A stretch of 64,000 bases of DNA from Lentinus brumalis (GCA_001792895.1 MARA01000011.1:620001-684000), one strand, 5' to 3'. Counted from the stretch's first letter, positions 46,501 to 58,235 are shown. Notes: generated by a model not told the origin, from the sequence alone. Made by a program: numbers and translations.

Positions 46501-48671
46501 TTTCCCAGAAAGACGGAGACAGCTCCTTCGGTATTCGGTCTTGATACAGACCATGCGCCTTGCGGAAGAACAGCATCGCAAGAGGTTTCTGCGGGAGACC
46601 ATTGTGTATTAGCATGCGCATCCCTGACTTGACGTTGGAATGATCGTGTACGCACAATACCCGTCTTCTCCAGTTTGTCCGCGGCAACCAGATACCATAA
46701 GGCAGCTCTGCGTCGTGCACCCTTGAGCTCGCTGAGGAATGCAGCATGTGCGTACAGTGTTGCCGTAGGCGGCTCTTCGGCCTTCGTTGAATCGTCAATA
46801 TTTCTGACCTAGATGCTAGTCCGAAGAGACCACTTACGCTTGACGCAGCTTTGACGAGCCAGCGCTCACCCTCCAGCGTAGAGCTCAGGAAGTCCTGACG
46901 ATCGATACCTGTCTCCCATCGCACCGCATAAACAAGGGCCCTATACTGTGCGTGTGCAGGTGCCTCAAATGCGGCGGGTTGTCTGGGCTGCGGGCCTGTC
47001 AAAGTCGCCAGAGCGTGGTCCGCATGTAGGGCCAAAGCAGGAGACGGCGCAGATAATAGCGGCAGGATGTCCTATGTTGGCGGTAATCAGGAGGCAGACA
47101 TCGGGACGAGTGAAAAGTACATACAGAACCGCCTCTACCTTCCTTGCGCAGCGTCTCCCACACCGAGATGGCTAGCTTGTAGTCGCCAAGAATAGTCGCG
47201 AATTCCGCGAGCCGTCGTTGTTGGGTGACGCTGCCTCCACCCATCGTGGAGATCGAGGTTACCGACGCGATAGAGCTAACGGAACTGTTCGGCCCATGGG
47301 TAAACCTAGTACTTGTTGACGAGACAGACGGACTAGAACCATGCGTTGGTGTTGCTGGTGAGGACACTGCCGTGGAAGCACCGAACAAGCGACGGGTCGA
47401 GGAGAAGAGCCGCGATGGAAGACGCCTTGATGAAGAGTACTGTACTATGCTAAGAGGAGTTCCGAGCGGATAGAACATCAGGGACGTACGCTCTCGTTCC
47501 ACTCCATCACACACTTCTCCATCCAAGGGATCAGGCTCATGGTAACGAACTCGCGCACGAAGCGGCCAAGTTGTTGAATGTCTTCCTGTGTGAGGTTGAC
47601 CGTGCTGCCTTCGTAGCCGCGTGGTGGTTGCGAATTCTCGGCGGGTTTGTTGGTTAAAGGTGGGGGCCCCGGTTGTCTGGGCATTGGCGATGCTGGAGGG
47701 CGTGGTGGTGTGAGACCGGGCATGAGCGACGATCCATCCTGGGGAGCAAGTGAAGGGGAGTCGTGAGAGGACAGAACTGGGAGTCGCGGTGGAAGGGCAG
47801 GAACAGGAACAGGTGGTGGGGTGGGACGGGAAGCTGCAGAGGAAGTAGGAAACTATGTAGCCCATACTGCTTCTTGACAGCGTTAAACAATGAGTCTGCT
47901 CTGAAGAACGCGGTGGATTTGTTAGTGGGCCGGTCCATATAGCGAAGGACTCACATACATTGGTTCTGCTAGCGGTGAACTGGACGGATGGATGATCAGG
48001 AAGTAGCGTAGGGATGTGAGGTCTACCCATGGCGGGAAGTCGAACGCGCGCGAGGTTAAGTCTTGCAACGCCTGTAGCGGGTTCGCAGCGGTAGTAGAAA
48101 CGGCAAGAATGACTGCAGTACCATGAGGTCTACCAATCAGCTCCTCACAAGCCAGCATACTTCGGGAAGGACGCACGAGACACTGGATGGTTCCACCCTT
48201 CGACGCTGCTGGGCACATGGTCCCCGTCCACGCACCTCTTCACCTCCTCCCACCACGGTGTCCTTGTCCTCCACATCTTGCCGCCCTCGCGCGAGTCTGT
48301 CTCGAGCATGTCCATCCACCGCTCGCACCTTTCCGATATGCGGGAGCCGATCCAATCCATTGTCCGCCCCGCGCGCTGCTCTTCATCTTCGTGTACCGCG
48401 TCTTCTATCTGTGTGACGTCCGAGAACCTGAGCGCAAAGGACGCATGCGGTACTGACGTCAAGGCTGTAGTCCTTGTCGTTACTGCGCATAGCGTTCAAT
48501 GAATGCCATTCCTCCGAGTCGTTCTGCAGACGTACTCTGTGGTAATGGCGAGAAACATTGCAGTATCTCCGGGAGTGAAGGTAAACCAGCTTCATCTAAG
48601 ACCTGCTGCACATCCGGTGAAGCGAGTATACAGACATGTGGACTGAGTGAGTTCGGAAGTATCGGCGGCAT
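43534..48671 (-). CDS. TRS85: TRAPP complex subunit TRS85/TRAPPC8 (TRAPPIII)
   Basis: A large multi-exon gene. First exons 48671-48536, 48464-48177 and 48112-47958; the last exon ends at 43534. The N-terminus LPNSLSPHVCILASPDVQQV is the TRAPPC8 start, followed by SFALRFSDVTQIEDAV. Next come VILAVSTTAANP, a Pro-rich segment (about 47830-47640), NLTQEDIQQLGRFVREFVTM, and TPR-like helices such as RRLAEFATILGDYKLAISVW and ALWYLVAADKLEKTGI. The C-terminal half has Ig-like beta blocks (VDLVVRNPLGVEVSLSNLTV, YIVGIEVENITGASNIQVTQ) and ends VTLRNLSLTHPARAVLKLAG. TRAPPIII activates Rab1/Ypt1 in autophagy and early secretion. I did not resolve every middle exon, and the frame change in the Pro-rich part could be an intron. 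Confidence 0.85.
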
Positions 48672-48885
48672 ACTCTAACTCGGGTATGACGGGATACTCA
48701 GATCGTAAAGCTCGAAAAGTTCCAGGTGTAACGCGTCGAGATGACGAGCATATGTGGCCGACAAGAGGCGGAAATTAGGCAGAACCTGGAGTCGGTGGAG
48801 AGATGAAGACCGCGCGCGTCGCGCAACTGTCCGACGAGAGAGGACGAGAGGAGGTGGAGAGATGAATAGGCGCGCGGCGCGCGGC

Positions 48886-49802
48886 TCACGTCTTGCTCAG
48901 GTCCTCCTCTTGCTGGTTATCACATCCAAGTCGTAATATGTCGCCTTTGCAATATACCTCGCAGATCCTCCTCCAAACGCACCGCCAACACACCCTGACC
49001 GGGCAGCTTACGCATTGCATGCATTTTATGTGCTGACACACAGGTATCAACTCCTCATCTTCCACGTACGACAGCACGGCGAGGCCACGGCGATATATCG
49101 CGAGATGTCCAGCATCCTGCTCGGACAGCAGAGCGCACAATGCTTGACGTAGCCCGCCCAGCAAAGGCATGTCAGAGCTCCTCACCGCTCTAACCGAGGG
49201 GTCGTAGTCGGTCTCGGTAAGGAAGTCTTCGACTTCGAACCAATCATCGATGTCTCCAACATTCTGCCTGCCCCCGATCTCCGCCTTCTCGATGGCGCTG
49301 TCGAGAGCCACCAACGCCTTCCTACCCTCCGATGTAACCATATCCTGCTTCGCGGGCTGACACGCCTCGTACACAGTCACGACGAAGTTGATTTCGACAT
49401 CGGCCAATTGTCGCTCGCCGTGTGGAGGGTGAACGGGTGGGGATGACGACTGTGTGAGGTCCTTTGAGCAGGAGCCAACCACCTGTTGTTGTCGGGGTAG
49501 GGGGGTGGGGCAGGGCGATGAGGAGCTGGGTTTCCGACTCGAGAGCCTGAGCTACACACACAGGGGCAATCAGGGTGAAGCGAGCACTCTGTAGCGAAGG
49601 CATCAAGGAAGATGTCCTTCCATGGAGGAGGACGGGTGAGTTGGCAGTAGCTATAACTTAGCTCTTCATCGAGCTTCCAGGTTAAATCTCGCAGATGGGC
49701 TGTCGCGATCAGAGGGGCCAAGACGGAGGCCAAAGGGAGAACTTGAGCAACAGTGAGCTTGCAATCGTCCCGCAAGGGAGGACCCGATGCGCCGTCAGAC
49801 AT
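48886..49802 (-). CDS. Unknown protein with Cys-rich C-terminus
   Basis: Begins MSDGASGPPLRDDCKLTVAQ at 49802 and has at least one intron near 49560-49600, after which a long open frame runs to 48886. The second part contains ADVEINFVVTVYEACQPAKQ, a helical Ala/Leu-rich block and a Cys-rich end. I recognise no family. It lies between TRS85 and a fragment of the TRS85 first exon, so it may have arrived or been trapped by the duplication that made the fragment. The exact exon borders and C-terminus are uncertain. Confidence 0.4.
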
Positions 49803-50307
49803 GTCGAAGCGCAGCCCAGAGGTCCAGGATGGTGAAGATCACGAAAGCTTGAGACTCAGAGATGGAATCTGAGAGCAGAACGTATGACTCACGGCCGCAC
49901 TCACGCGACAGGCTAGAGGAGACTGAGTTGCTCAGAGTCAATGCTCAATGTGGCTGCATTTCGCCCATGGGCGCTACTGTACTTAGTACAGAGTCTGGGA
50001 GGAGGTAGGCCAGCTCCATCTAGGACCTGCTGCACATCCGGCATGTACTGAGTGAATTCGGAAGTGAGCACTCGGCGAGGAGGAGAACAGTAACATACTT
50101 AGCCTGAGTATACATGTCATACCCTTCTTGGAGTTCGGTGGAAGATACACACGTCTTCGCCAACAAGATCAGTGATAAACGATGTTTGCGCTACATCGTA
50201 CAACAGACTAGTATTCGTCAAGAAAACATAGGTATCAGGTCGTGTATAGCGTACAGGTGGAACAGGCAACGGAAGTCCATCGTGCATTCAGAAGGCGAGT
50301 GAGTCCA
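49803..50307. other. Spacer holding a TRS85 exon-1 fragment
   Basis: Between the unknown gene and the WW protein. Apart from the TRS85-like fragment at 49995-50080 I see nothing recognisable here. Confidence 0.45.
49995..50080 (-). pseudogene. Duplicated fragment of TRS85 exon 1
   Basis: On the minus strand this stretch matches TRS85 exon 1 (48671-48585). It shares ccggatgtgcagcaggtc, then tagatg.agctgg.ttacct, and upstream cttccgaa.tcactcagt. About 20 bases are missing in the middle relative to TRS85. No ATG-initiated frame continues beyond it, so it is a non-functional partial copy. Confidence 0.7.
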
Positions 50308-50400
50308 TTAGAAGCCTCCGCCGTCGAAGCCTCCGCCGTCGAAGCCTCCGCCGTCAAATCCTCCACCGTCAAATCCTCCACCGTCGAATCCTCCACCGTA
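50308..50400 (-). repeat. Tandem 15-bp coding repeat (GGGFD units)
   Basis: Six near-identical 15-bp units encode GGGFD in tandem at the end of the WW-protein gene, preceded by GGGYGGGF. The unit length is a multiple of three, so copy-number change would keep the frame. Confidence 0.8.
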
Positions 50401-51272
50401 TCCTCCTCCATAACCGGGACCATCAAGCATGTCTCCAAGGATAAGGCCACCCGCAAGGCCACCGAGGATAGGCAGACCCATACCCATACCCCCCATGCCC
50501 ATACCACCTCCGTAACCGCCTCCGTAGCCGCCTCCAAACATGCCAGGACGTCTTCCCATCCCCATACTGAAGGGGTTTCCAGCGGGTGCAGCATACATTG
50601 GCTGGCCGAACGGCCGTCCATATTGCGAACCGTAGCTGGAACTGCCCCCGAGACGTCCAAACGGCGAGGACATGCGCTGCTGCTCGAGTGCTCGTTGCCT
50701 CAGGCGTCGCTGCTCAGCAAGCTGCCGCATGTACTGTCACAGAAGTCAGTCACCGCAACAGCAACGGGCACGATGAAGGCACGTACCTCTTCCTCACGGC
50801 CCCTGTCCTCGCGCCGTTTGGCTTCCCGCTCTTCTTTAGTGCCCACAGCTTTATCTTTGAGCTTCCCGAAGAATCCCCTGTCATTCTGCGTAGCTACAGG
50901 GGTTCCGGGGTGCGAGGTCGGTCTCGCGGCATCAGTGCGCTCGGGTACGTTGAGGCGAGAGCCCGAAGGCGCCCCGGAATATGAATGACGTCTGGGCGAG
51001 TACGGCGGAGGAGCTTCTTCACGTTCTCGAGCGAGACGATCGCGAATATCAGGATGCTCTCTCAGGAACTGCTCGTCTTCGTACGGATGTATCCAGATGG
51101 ACCGCGGTGGCTTCGCCCTCGTATCTACCTATTGAGCGGAGGCAGTCAGCTGTGGCGTCCGATCCTGGCGGTGACTGTCGCTCGGAGAGCTACGTACCCA
51201 GAACGGGTGCTTTGTCTTGGGGTCGACTTCACGAATCCAGCCGTCTGGCAGGGGTAAGTTGTCGTTGCTCAT
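50308..51272 (-). CDS. WWM1: WW-domain protein with Gly-rich repeat tail (WWM1-like)
   Basis: Three exons (51272-51198, 51128-50787, 50733-50308) give 280 residues. The WW domain starts LPLPDGWIREVDPKTKHPFW and continues VDTRAKPPRSIWIHPYED; the second tryptophan position is shifted as in the yeast Wwm1 type. A charged middle region (FFGKLKDKAVGTKEEREAKR) follows. The C-terminal third is Gly/Met/Tyr-rich and ends in tandem GGGFD repeats. Yeast Wwm1 is a small WW protein of poorly defined role linked to stress and to the metacaspase; function here is inferred only from that likeness. A Gly-rich tail like this is typical of disordered, aggregation-prone or condensate-forming regions. Confidence 0.75.
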
Positions 51273-51799
51273 AGTGCGGTCGAGGTATAAAGTTGAGTCG
51301 TCAGCTCTGCTTCGCAAGTGCTTAAGTATGGGAGGATAGCCCCCTGGCCAGCTCTGGCCCCACAGCCACTATGCTACCCCGGCTGACGTCATTCATGCCC
51401 ACACCGATTGAGAATTGAGTTCGTGAACTCGGTTACTGAATTCGATGGATGTACAATTCTCGGAAACGCGCAGCGCATCATTGTAAATAGAGCAAGCAGA
51501 AGAAGGTGAACACTAAAGTCGTGAATGTCCATCGTGCGCGGTCGTCATAAGTATGTGATATAATACAGAGAGACCGTTCATGCTCGAACGGTGAGGATGA
51601 GGGAGCAAACATATAACACGAACGTCAGATGTGGCATGGTGGGTATGATGGATCATCGTTGTGATGATCCTCCTATCCGAGCGGAAGGGTATCACGGACG
51701 ATTCAGCCTGTGAACGTGGCAGAATGGGAACCTGTCGAGCAAGTCAGTACTATGCCACGACCGATGAGCAGAACGAACACGGCGACGTACCTGATGCAT
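51273..51799. other. Intergenic spacer upstream of the WW-protein gene
   Basis: About 530 bp between two minus-strand genes. No gene, repeat or RNA recognised. Confidence 0.45.
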
Positions 51800-52722
51800 T
51801 CAATGGATCTTCATCTTCCTGCCATCCCGGGGACGGCCATTCGCCCCATCAAAGACCTGCCTCCGATCACCAAGTTGCCCACGCCCATGCCCCTTAGCGC
51901 GACCGTTCCTACGAGGCTTGGGCGACCTGCGAGGGACGGAAGGCCAGAGCGGGGTGGCATCCGAGCCTTGCTGGACCGGTGCGGGAACGTCTGTCCAGGG
52001 TGTGACTTCGTCCCGAGATATGCCCCATACTTCGTATGGGTCTTCCGAGACATGGCCCCACATCTGCTTCGCCTCCGCTGCCAGCGCACCAGGCGATTGT
52101 TGCGCAGGCGGGGGAGGAGGGCCTTCCTCGCGAGGATCAAATGAGCCACCGCTGTACCACCAACCTTGGACACCTTCCCACTCCTCGGCGGGCTCCTCCT
52201 GCGCGTTCGCCTTGTCCTGCGCCTCCTTCCACTCACCACTCTCTTGTTTCCACTTCCTCAGCCACTCCGCGTGCTTGGCATTGAACCGGTCAATGAAGGA
52301 GTCCATGGGTTCCATAGGCTCGTCTCGCTCCGCAGCCTCGACGTTGTTCATCCAGTGAAGGATAAAGTCCTCGGCGCGATCCGCTGGGTACGACTCCTCC
52401 CAAGCGGTCGAACCTTTCGGCAACTCAACTGGCCCCCAATCATAACCGGGCTGATACGCCCAGTCGTTGATGATTGCCTCCTTGACCTTCTCGAGGTGCT
52501 TCTCGCACGTCCGCTCATGACGGAGAGCGGCGGCGAGCTGCATTGGAACCCCGCGAGCCTTGCCTTCGGGGACGCAGAGCTTGCAAGCGTACTTGCCGCC
52601 CTTTAGCGGGACAAAGTCTACGGACGAGGATTATCGGTGTCCTCTATGAGCTCGACCATTCGTAACCACCTGTCTCGCAACTCACCGTCGGGCTTTATGA
52701 AGGGCGCCTCTTTGCCAGGCAT
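51800..52722 (-). CDS. Hypothetical protein with Cys/His motif and Pro/Glu/Trp-rich C-terminus
   Basis: Two exons (52722-52686 and 52617-51800) give 284 residues. Near the N-terminus KYACKLC is followed after about 18 residues by RHERTCEKH, so C-x2-C and H-x3-C-x2-H spacings could bind one zinc, a little like a degenerate C2H2 or BED finger. The middle (AWEESYPADRAEDFILHWMN) is acidic and helical; the C-terminal third is low complexity with Pro, Trp and basic Arg/Gly clusters. I do not recognise the family. Nucleic-acid binding is plausible but unproven. Confidence 0.6.
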
Positions 52723-53268
52723 GATGTGGACGAGTAAGTAGTGAGAATGGTATCAGAGTACGCCCTCGTGTAGAGCGATAGGATATGGGTGGTGGTGGCG
52801 GGAGTTGGAAGCTGGCCGCTGCAGGCCGCTGCTCATATATGTAGCCCTCTGACTGCTTTGTCCGCTGCTTTCAGCAGCCACTGGCCAGAATCACGGATCA
52901 GCCAGATCTCATGAGCGGATCTCTGTTGATCGGGCCGTCCCCTGACGTTTCATTGGCTCGCAATTGAGCATCTAGGCGCCCGAGATGACCGCATCCGTGT
53001 CCCCTGCGAAATCCTGCTGCTTGCCATCTCGAGCGGTTTCACTCCGAGAGTCCACGGCACATGCGGCAACGGGAGCTGCAAAGTGACGCGCTGCGTCTGG
53101 TGGAATCCGCGCATATCCAACAAGGTTTCGGGGCACACAAGTCTTAAGCTTCGCCGAAATACGTGAACATGAGTACAATTCTATTAGTCCGAAGTCCATC
53201 CAACCACAACCCAGTGATGAGAGTACGATACGAATGTAGAAACATGCGAGAGCAAAGTTCATCCTCTA
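52723..53268. other. Intergenic spacer
   Basis: About 545 bp between minus-strand genes. A 96-codon minus ORF (53262-52972) has no motif. Nothing else recognised. Confidence 0.45.
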
Positions 53269-55440
53269 TCAGGATGGTCCGGGCGCAGGATCGACCCAGG
53301 TCCCGTTCGGATACAGCGTGGCGGCCTTCGTGAAGTCTCCGGAGGTCCCAGAACTCGTGTACTGCGGCAGGTAGACGAGAAGTACGTCAGCTATACAGTA
53401 CGAATATATCACGGGGAGCGGAAGCTCCAAAGGCATGAGAAGACACTCACCGCAAGCCGGAAGAAGTGAATGATTCCTGGCTGAAGGGCCGATAGAGAGT
53501 AGTTCAGCGCTGCGCCCACATATCGCTCCACGTCGTCGACCAACAGCGCAAACCCATCCCAGCTCTCATCCGATGGTAGCGGGTGCCAAAAGATGGTCTG
53601 GTTGACGAATGGTATCGAAGGGTTGAAGTTTGTCGAGTTCGTCTCAAAGGAGGGAAGGTCGGACCCCAACGGGGCATCGCGTTGCAGCTGCGAAGTCAGA
53701 GTTCGCAGCATCAGCTACCGCAGCGGGGAGATGCGGCCGGCAACTCACGTCTTGGGCGGTCTGGAGTATGGAATCGAACCCGAACGCTGCGACTCCGTTG
53801 AGGAACATTCCAAGTAGAAAGCCTTGATATATAGCGGATAGTCGGGTCGGAAAGCCGGTCCCGGGGATGAGAACCATCGCAAGGATGTAATGGTGCAGGC
53901 GAAACTCGAGCCCGGGGAGCAGCGCGAGAACAAGTGTAACCAGGCCACCTGCTACGTACCATCCAAGGTACCAGGGCAGCCAACCAGTCTTCCTGATAAC
54001 TCTGACTTGGTTAAGTACAATGACTAAAAGAATGAGTACGATGACGATTAGGGCGGTGAGAGCACCAGGTCGTGAGGAGATGTCCGATGCAACGAGACGG
54101 TCAATGGGAATCTTGTCCATGGTCAGGTTGGTCAAGACTCCCGTCCAGTACGGGGCGAGGTACCAGACGGAGGCTTCGATGGGTGCTTTGCGGAACGCGG
54201 GGAGAGTGAACCGGAAAGCCAGACGCCAGAAGGCATAGGCGACGAATAACGTGGGTAGGAATTGCTGGAAGGCAGCATCGAGAGGAGGGGACTTGCCATA
54301 GGTTGAGAGAAGAGTGCCACATGCCAGAAACCGATGCAGACCAGGCACCAGTAGAGTACGATAGGCTTCGGTCGAAGCACTAGGAAGAGAAGGGCGGTGA
54401 CAATAACGTTCATCGCGAGCGCTGCGTCGCGGTTGTCTGAGCAGCTACGCAGCGAGGTGGTGGGGAGGAACCGGAAGGAGAGCGGGAAGACGGAGGGGAA
54501 GCCGATCGATGTCAGGCCATGCGCGTTCCATGGTAGGTAGTTCGTGAAGTTCCCCGTGAGTTCAAGGGTAGCGCATCCGCCCTTCTGGTCGCTGACTAGA
54601 CCTCTGTACGGGCCATCCAACCGACGGTTAACCTAGACCTGGGGTCCAAAGAAGAATGGCACTCACGCCTGTACAGCAGCTGCGCAGATGAAACTGTCCC
54701 CTCGATACGTCCTATTCGAGTCTCCTCCGCCGACAATCAGGGGAACGAGATCGACTTGCTGGTCACCGACCGTTCGTGGGTTCTGTAACACCACCCTGCT
54801 ACATTGCGCGGGACATCGGAAGTCGAACGTCGCATCGTCGAACGGCATGCACGCCGAGCCGTCCAGGCCGCATCCGTCCAGCGCCGCCCAGTAGGTCGCT
54901 GTACACCCAATGAAGGAGTCCGCTGGCGTCAAGAACGATTGGGCACGAGTAAAGAAGGCGAAGCCGATGATCCAGCCCGCTGCCAGGACGGCAAATAGCC
55001 ATGGGTTCGTCAGGGGGCGTGTGAGGCGAATGAGTGCAGGCTCGAGCGCAATGGAGTAGTGCTTGCGCCCCGTATAGAAGGTGAGGTTCAGGAAGGGGGT
55101 AGGATCTGTCGCCCCCGCTGAGCATTCACAAAGTTCTGCCAGACAGACGGGACCAGTACGTACCTGGCAAGTCAACCTTCGGGCGCGGTCCGCGAATGTA
55201 GCGCCATATACGCTGGACCCTTGGGTTGTCCAAACGCAATGCTCTCTGCAAACGGAGTGCCCATGAATATCGATGACGTTTGAAGATGGTCTGTGAGGGG
55301 AGTCCCGGCTCTTCAACCTCAAAGCTAGCTGTTGGCGTGTACTTGACAGGGTGGGTCGAAGGCGGCTCTACGCCGACGTGCGTTAAGCGAGAAGAGGCGA
55401 ACGATGCCGATGCTGAAGTCGAAGCCGACGCCTCCGCCAT
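53269..55440 (-). CDS. LCCL-domain polytopic membrane protein
   Basis: Starts at 55440 with an Ala/Ser-rich head, followed by a basic, Arg-rich cytosolic stretch (IFKRHRYSWALRLQRALRLD). A first membrane segment is TNPWLFAVLAAGWIIGFAFF. The lumenal part GCTATYWAALDGCGLDGSAC leads into an LCCL domain: RTYRGDSFICAAAVQA, then GLVSDQKGGCATLELTG and FPSVFPLSFRF. Several further helices follow (for example IVIVLILLVIVLNQVRVI and TLVLALLPGLEFRLHHYILA), then a C-terminal domain with NxT/S sites. The last exon ends near WVDPAPGPS. The topology matches conserved fungal LCCL membrane proteins of unknown role. Four or more introns; not all borders were fixed. Confidence 0.82.
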
Positions 55441-56408
55441 CCCATGTGATAAGCCACAGCCTAGTGAAAGAAGGGAAGGTCGAGCTGAGAGAGCTACTTA
55501 TCAGCGTAGAACTGGCATGAAGGTTGAGGAGACCAGTGAGAAGACTCGTGCTCGGCGGACGCATGCAAGCGCAGCAGCGTTAATCTTACATAGCTTCCGG
55601 AACACCATTCGCCAATTACTTAATGACCCGCACTTGCGACTAGAGAAACGCCGCCGGGCGGCACTTCACCTTGTGTACCGTGCAAGCTGTATCACGCAAG
55701 AGTGGTCGTCCGTCCTATCGCCCTACTGATGCTGTAGCATCTCGAAGTTGTGCCATATCGTTACGTTCATCTCTGGTATGTATTAGATACTGGCAGACAT
55801 ACTGCTTACGCTGGCAAAATCCACGCAACCACAGTCCACAGCTAAGCAACATGAAATTGTGAAGGTACTACATGTGCTCCACTCTTGAGTTTGTCGAGGG
55901 ACGATGTACCCTGGAGAGTCGAGGTACCCTGGAGAGTCGAAAAGGGCGACGTCCGTCGTACTAGCTCCTATTACCGACAAGCACCAACACTCGCAACATG
56001 ACGGTCCTGACCAGTAGCAGCTTCGTGCCCTTGGGTTCCGACATGGGCTTCACAACACACATGGGAAATTCTGCACCGGTGGTCGAACGCTTATCGCCAA
56101 GGTGCACGGTGCCTTCCTCACTACGGCCGCCGACGAGAATCCACCGGCGCCCACAACATGACGCGCTGCACCAAGGGAAGCTTCGTTGCCCTTGGTCTCC
56201 TTGGACGGCTTGATGAGCGGGTGACTAGACTCTCCGGGGAGGAGCGTGACGTTGGCCTTGCTCTGAGTACCCAGGAGCATTGAATCCTCGCACCAAGGGA
56301 GCAGCGTCAAAGCCGTGACGGCAGTGGAGTGCGAACCAGTACCTGGAACTGGGATCAAGTCAGTATGTGCGCAGCGAAGAGCATACATAGAGACACGTAC
56401 GCGTCTGC
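55441..56408. other. Unassigned region with a small tandem duplication
   Basis: Upstream of the LCCL gene. Bases 55906-55940 hold two copies of a 17-bp unit (gtaccctggagagtcga) one base apart. A minus-strand open frame at 56388-56050 reads protein-like residues, but I could not join it in frame to the gene upstream. Confidence 0.35.
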
Positions 56409-56878
56409 TTACAAGTGCGCGGCCGACTGAGCGGTGCTCTGAATGGCCTCAGCGGCGTCTTGAGCAGTGTTCTGAACGGTCTGTGAGGCACCCTGAGCTG
56501 TACACTGGAGACAGTCTGCGCATAGGCACCGCCAGCGGACCATCTACTGTATCGTATATTCGCAAAGAGAGATGGTAGTAGCGACACCGGGGACAGTGGA
56601 AGCAGAACTCCGGCGAGTCGCGACATTTGAGACGTCAGTACGCTCAAGTGGAAGCTTGGGAACAGCGACCTTGTTGAAAAATCCAAGCAGGGAGCCGACA
56701 CCGCCGACGATGTCGACGTGCTTGCCGGTACTTCCGCCAGTGACCGCGGATAAAGGGAATGAGGTCTTGTGCTCGCTGTTGAGCTCGACGCGCGAGCAGT
56801 GCTCATTCCGGCGGAGGTGGTAGCTAAGTATGATGCGTGTCAGCATACATGTACATACAGCGACAGGGTTAAATTCAT
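56409..56878 (-). CDS. Possible small protein with a TAQ-type helical repeat
   Basis: Three exons (56878-56859, 56823-56642, 56515-56409) join in frame to 102 residues. The middle carries GGVGSLLGFFNKVAVPKLPL and the end an Ala/Gln/Thr repeat (GASQTVQNTAQDAAEAIQST, about five 4-5-residue turns), suggestive of an amphipathic helix like those in LEA-type or membrane-surface proteins. No family recognised. The splice sites are ordinary, but the evidence is limited to composition and frame. Confidence 0.35.
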
Positions 56879-57298
56879 GCAGCATCAGCTCCGTTCGCAA
56901 GAGCCATTGCAGAGAGAAAGCAGAGTGATGTCGTAGCGTCGAGATGGAAAGCGGCTGTAGCAAATGCCACTCGGAAGCGCCGAGGTACGACAGCCTGCTC
57001 GGGAAACGTCGGAAAGCGGGAAAAGTCGGGTTTATCCAAAAGGCTTCAATTATGACCGTCCGGGTGACCTTGTACACAAGGTAATCGACGTCGTCATGCA
57101 TCCCATACTGTACATGTATGCAACGGGTAGTGCGCAGACGTACGCGCGTGTCTCTGAGACTGGTCTTGATATCGATGGTAGGAACACAAGCCTCAGGCTC
57201 TTGTGTCCGGGTCCAGTCGATGATGTCGACGCATGCAGTCCTCTGGAGTGGATCCATGTGATACTACATTGGCACAGTCCCAAGGGACCAACTACCTC

Positions 57299-57317
57299 AT
57301 ATATATATATATATATA
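57299..57317. repeat. (AT)n microsatellite, TATA-like, upstream of 57386 gene
   Basis: An uninterrupted AT dinucleotide run of about nine units, starting 87 bp before the ATG at 57386. It may serve as the TATA element of that gene. Confidence 0.6.
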
Positions 57318-57385
57318 CGCCAGTTGAGACAACCTGCCGTAAGACCTCTCTTGCTCCCTAACTCAACCCCAACTAGCCACTCACT

Positions 57386-58109
57386 ATGGCCGCCCCCGCT
57401 GAGATGACCACCCGCGACATCAGCGGCAAGTTCATTATGGTGAGGTTGCCATGTCGCGACTGCGTCTGCAGATCTGACAGTCCTTCTCATTTGCAGAACA
57501 AGACCCTCAGCGACGATAGCGATGAGATCCTGCGTCTCCAAGGCGTGAGCTGGTTCACCAGGAAGGCCATCGCGATGGCTACGTTGTACCTGGACATCAA
57601 ACACTTCAAGGACGACAGTGGTATCGAGCACCTTGATATCGACCAAACTATCACTGGTGGTATCAAGGGCACGAACGAGCACCGCATCCTTGACTGGACA
57701 GAGAGGCCCCACGAAGACCACGTCTTTGGCCCTGTCCTTTCGAAGAGCAGGCGGGTGACCCTCGATGACGTCGAGCGCGAGTGGCTCAAGAAGGACTGGC
57801 TCGAGGAGTCGTTCGCAGATGGGCACATCATCTACACCTGCGCGAAGAGCGACTCGGCCAAGAGCGGGACGACCTGGTCGTCGGAGCAGGTCAGCCGTTG
57901 ATGGACTTGTGCCATCGCGCTTCACTGACGGGTTGCAGGTCTGGGGTTTCGAGATCGTCAATGGGGAGAAGCGGTACGCAAGGCACGTCTACTTCGAGGG
58001 CCCTAAGGGCGAGGTCGTGACCATCCGCTTGGTGTACGATTACCGTGAGTCCCCGTCTTGACTTCCTAGTCGCTCCATGCCTAACGTCTGAACAGAGGGT
58101 CCCTTGTAG
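57386..58109 (+). CDS. Conserved fungal protein, lipocalin-like in pattern
   Basis: Four exons (57386-57439, 57497-57889, 57939-58044, 58096-58109) give 188 residues; the last exon is only 14 nt. Blocks include SWFTRKAIAMATLYLDIKHF, GIEHLDIDQTITGGIKGTNE, RILDWTERPHEDHVFGPV and WGFEIVNGEKRYARHVYF. This arrangement is common to a widely conserved family in ascomycetes and basidiomycetes of unknown biochemical role. The alternating polar/hydrophobic strands and paired Trp residues suggest a small beta-barrel that could bind a hydrophobic ligand; that is inference. It converges on the gene at 58236-58876 with about 125 bp between them. Confidence 0.75.
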
Positions 58110-58235
58110 ATTATACCAGTACAACAGTGTATTTGTGCTTTCTGCTGATCGTAACGCAATTTGTATGAGAACGACGTACATACCTTAATGGGAGACCGGG
58201 AACGAAGCAGTATACCTACCTTGCACGCTCTGCCT

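Noticed and set aside
47640..47830. A sixth frameshift in the TRS85 Pro-rich segment
   Set aside because: The frames either side differ by one base, but a phase-0 intron with a weak gtccca donor and the ccccag acceptor can also explain it, so no error is claimed.
50242..50988. 248-codon plus-strand ORF opposite the WW-protein gene
   Set aside because: Its Glu/Ala/Ser and Lys/Ser/Thr repeats are the reverse reading of the GGGFD codon repeat; the minus-strand gene has a WW domain and proper introns.
56544..57257. 237-codon minus-strand ORF
   Set aside because: Only its 3' half is protein-like, and that part fits better as exon 2 of the small gene at 56878-56409. The 5' half has no motif.
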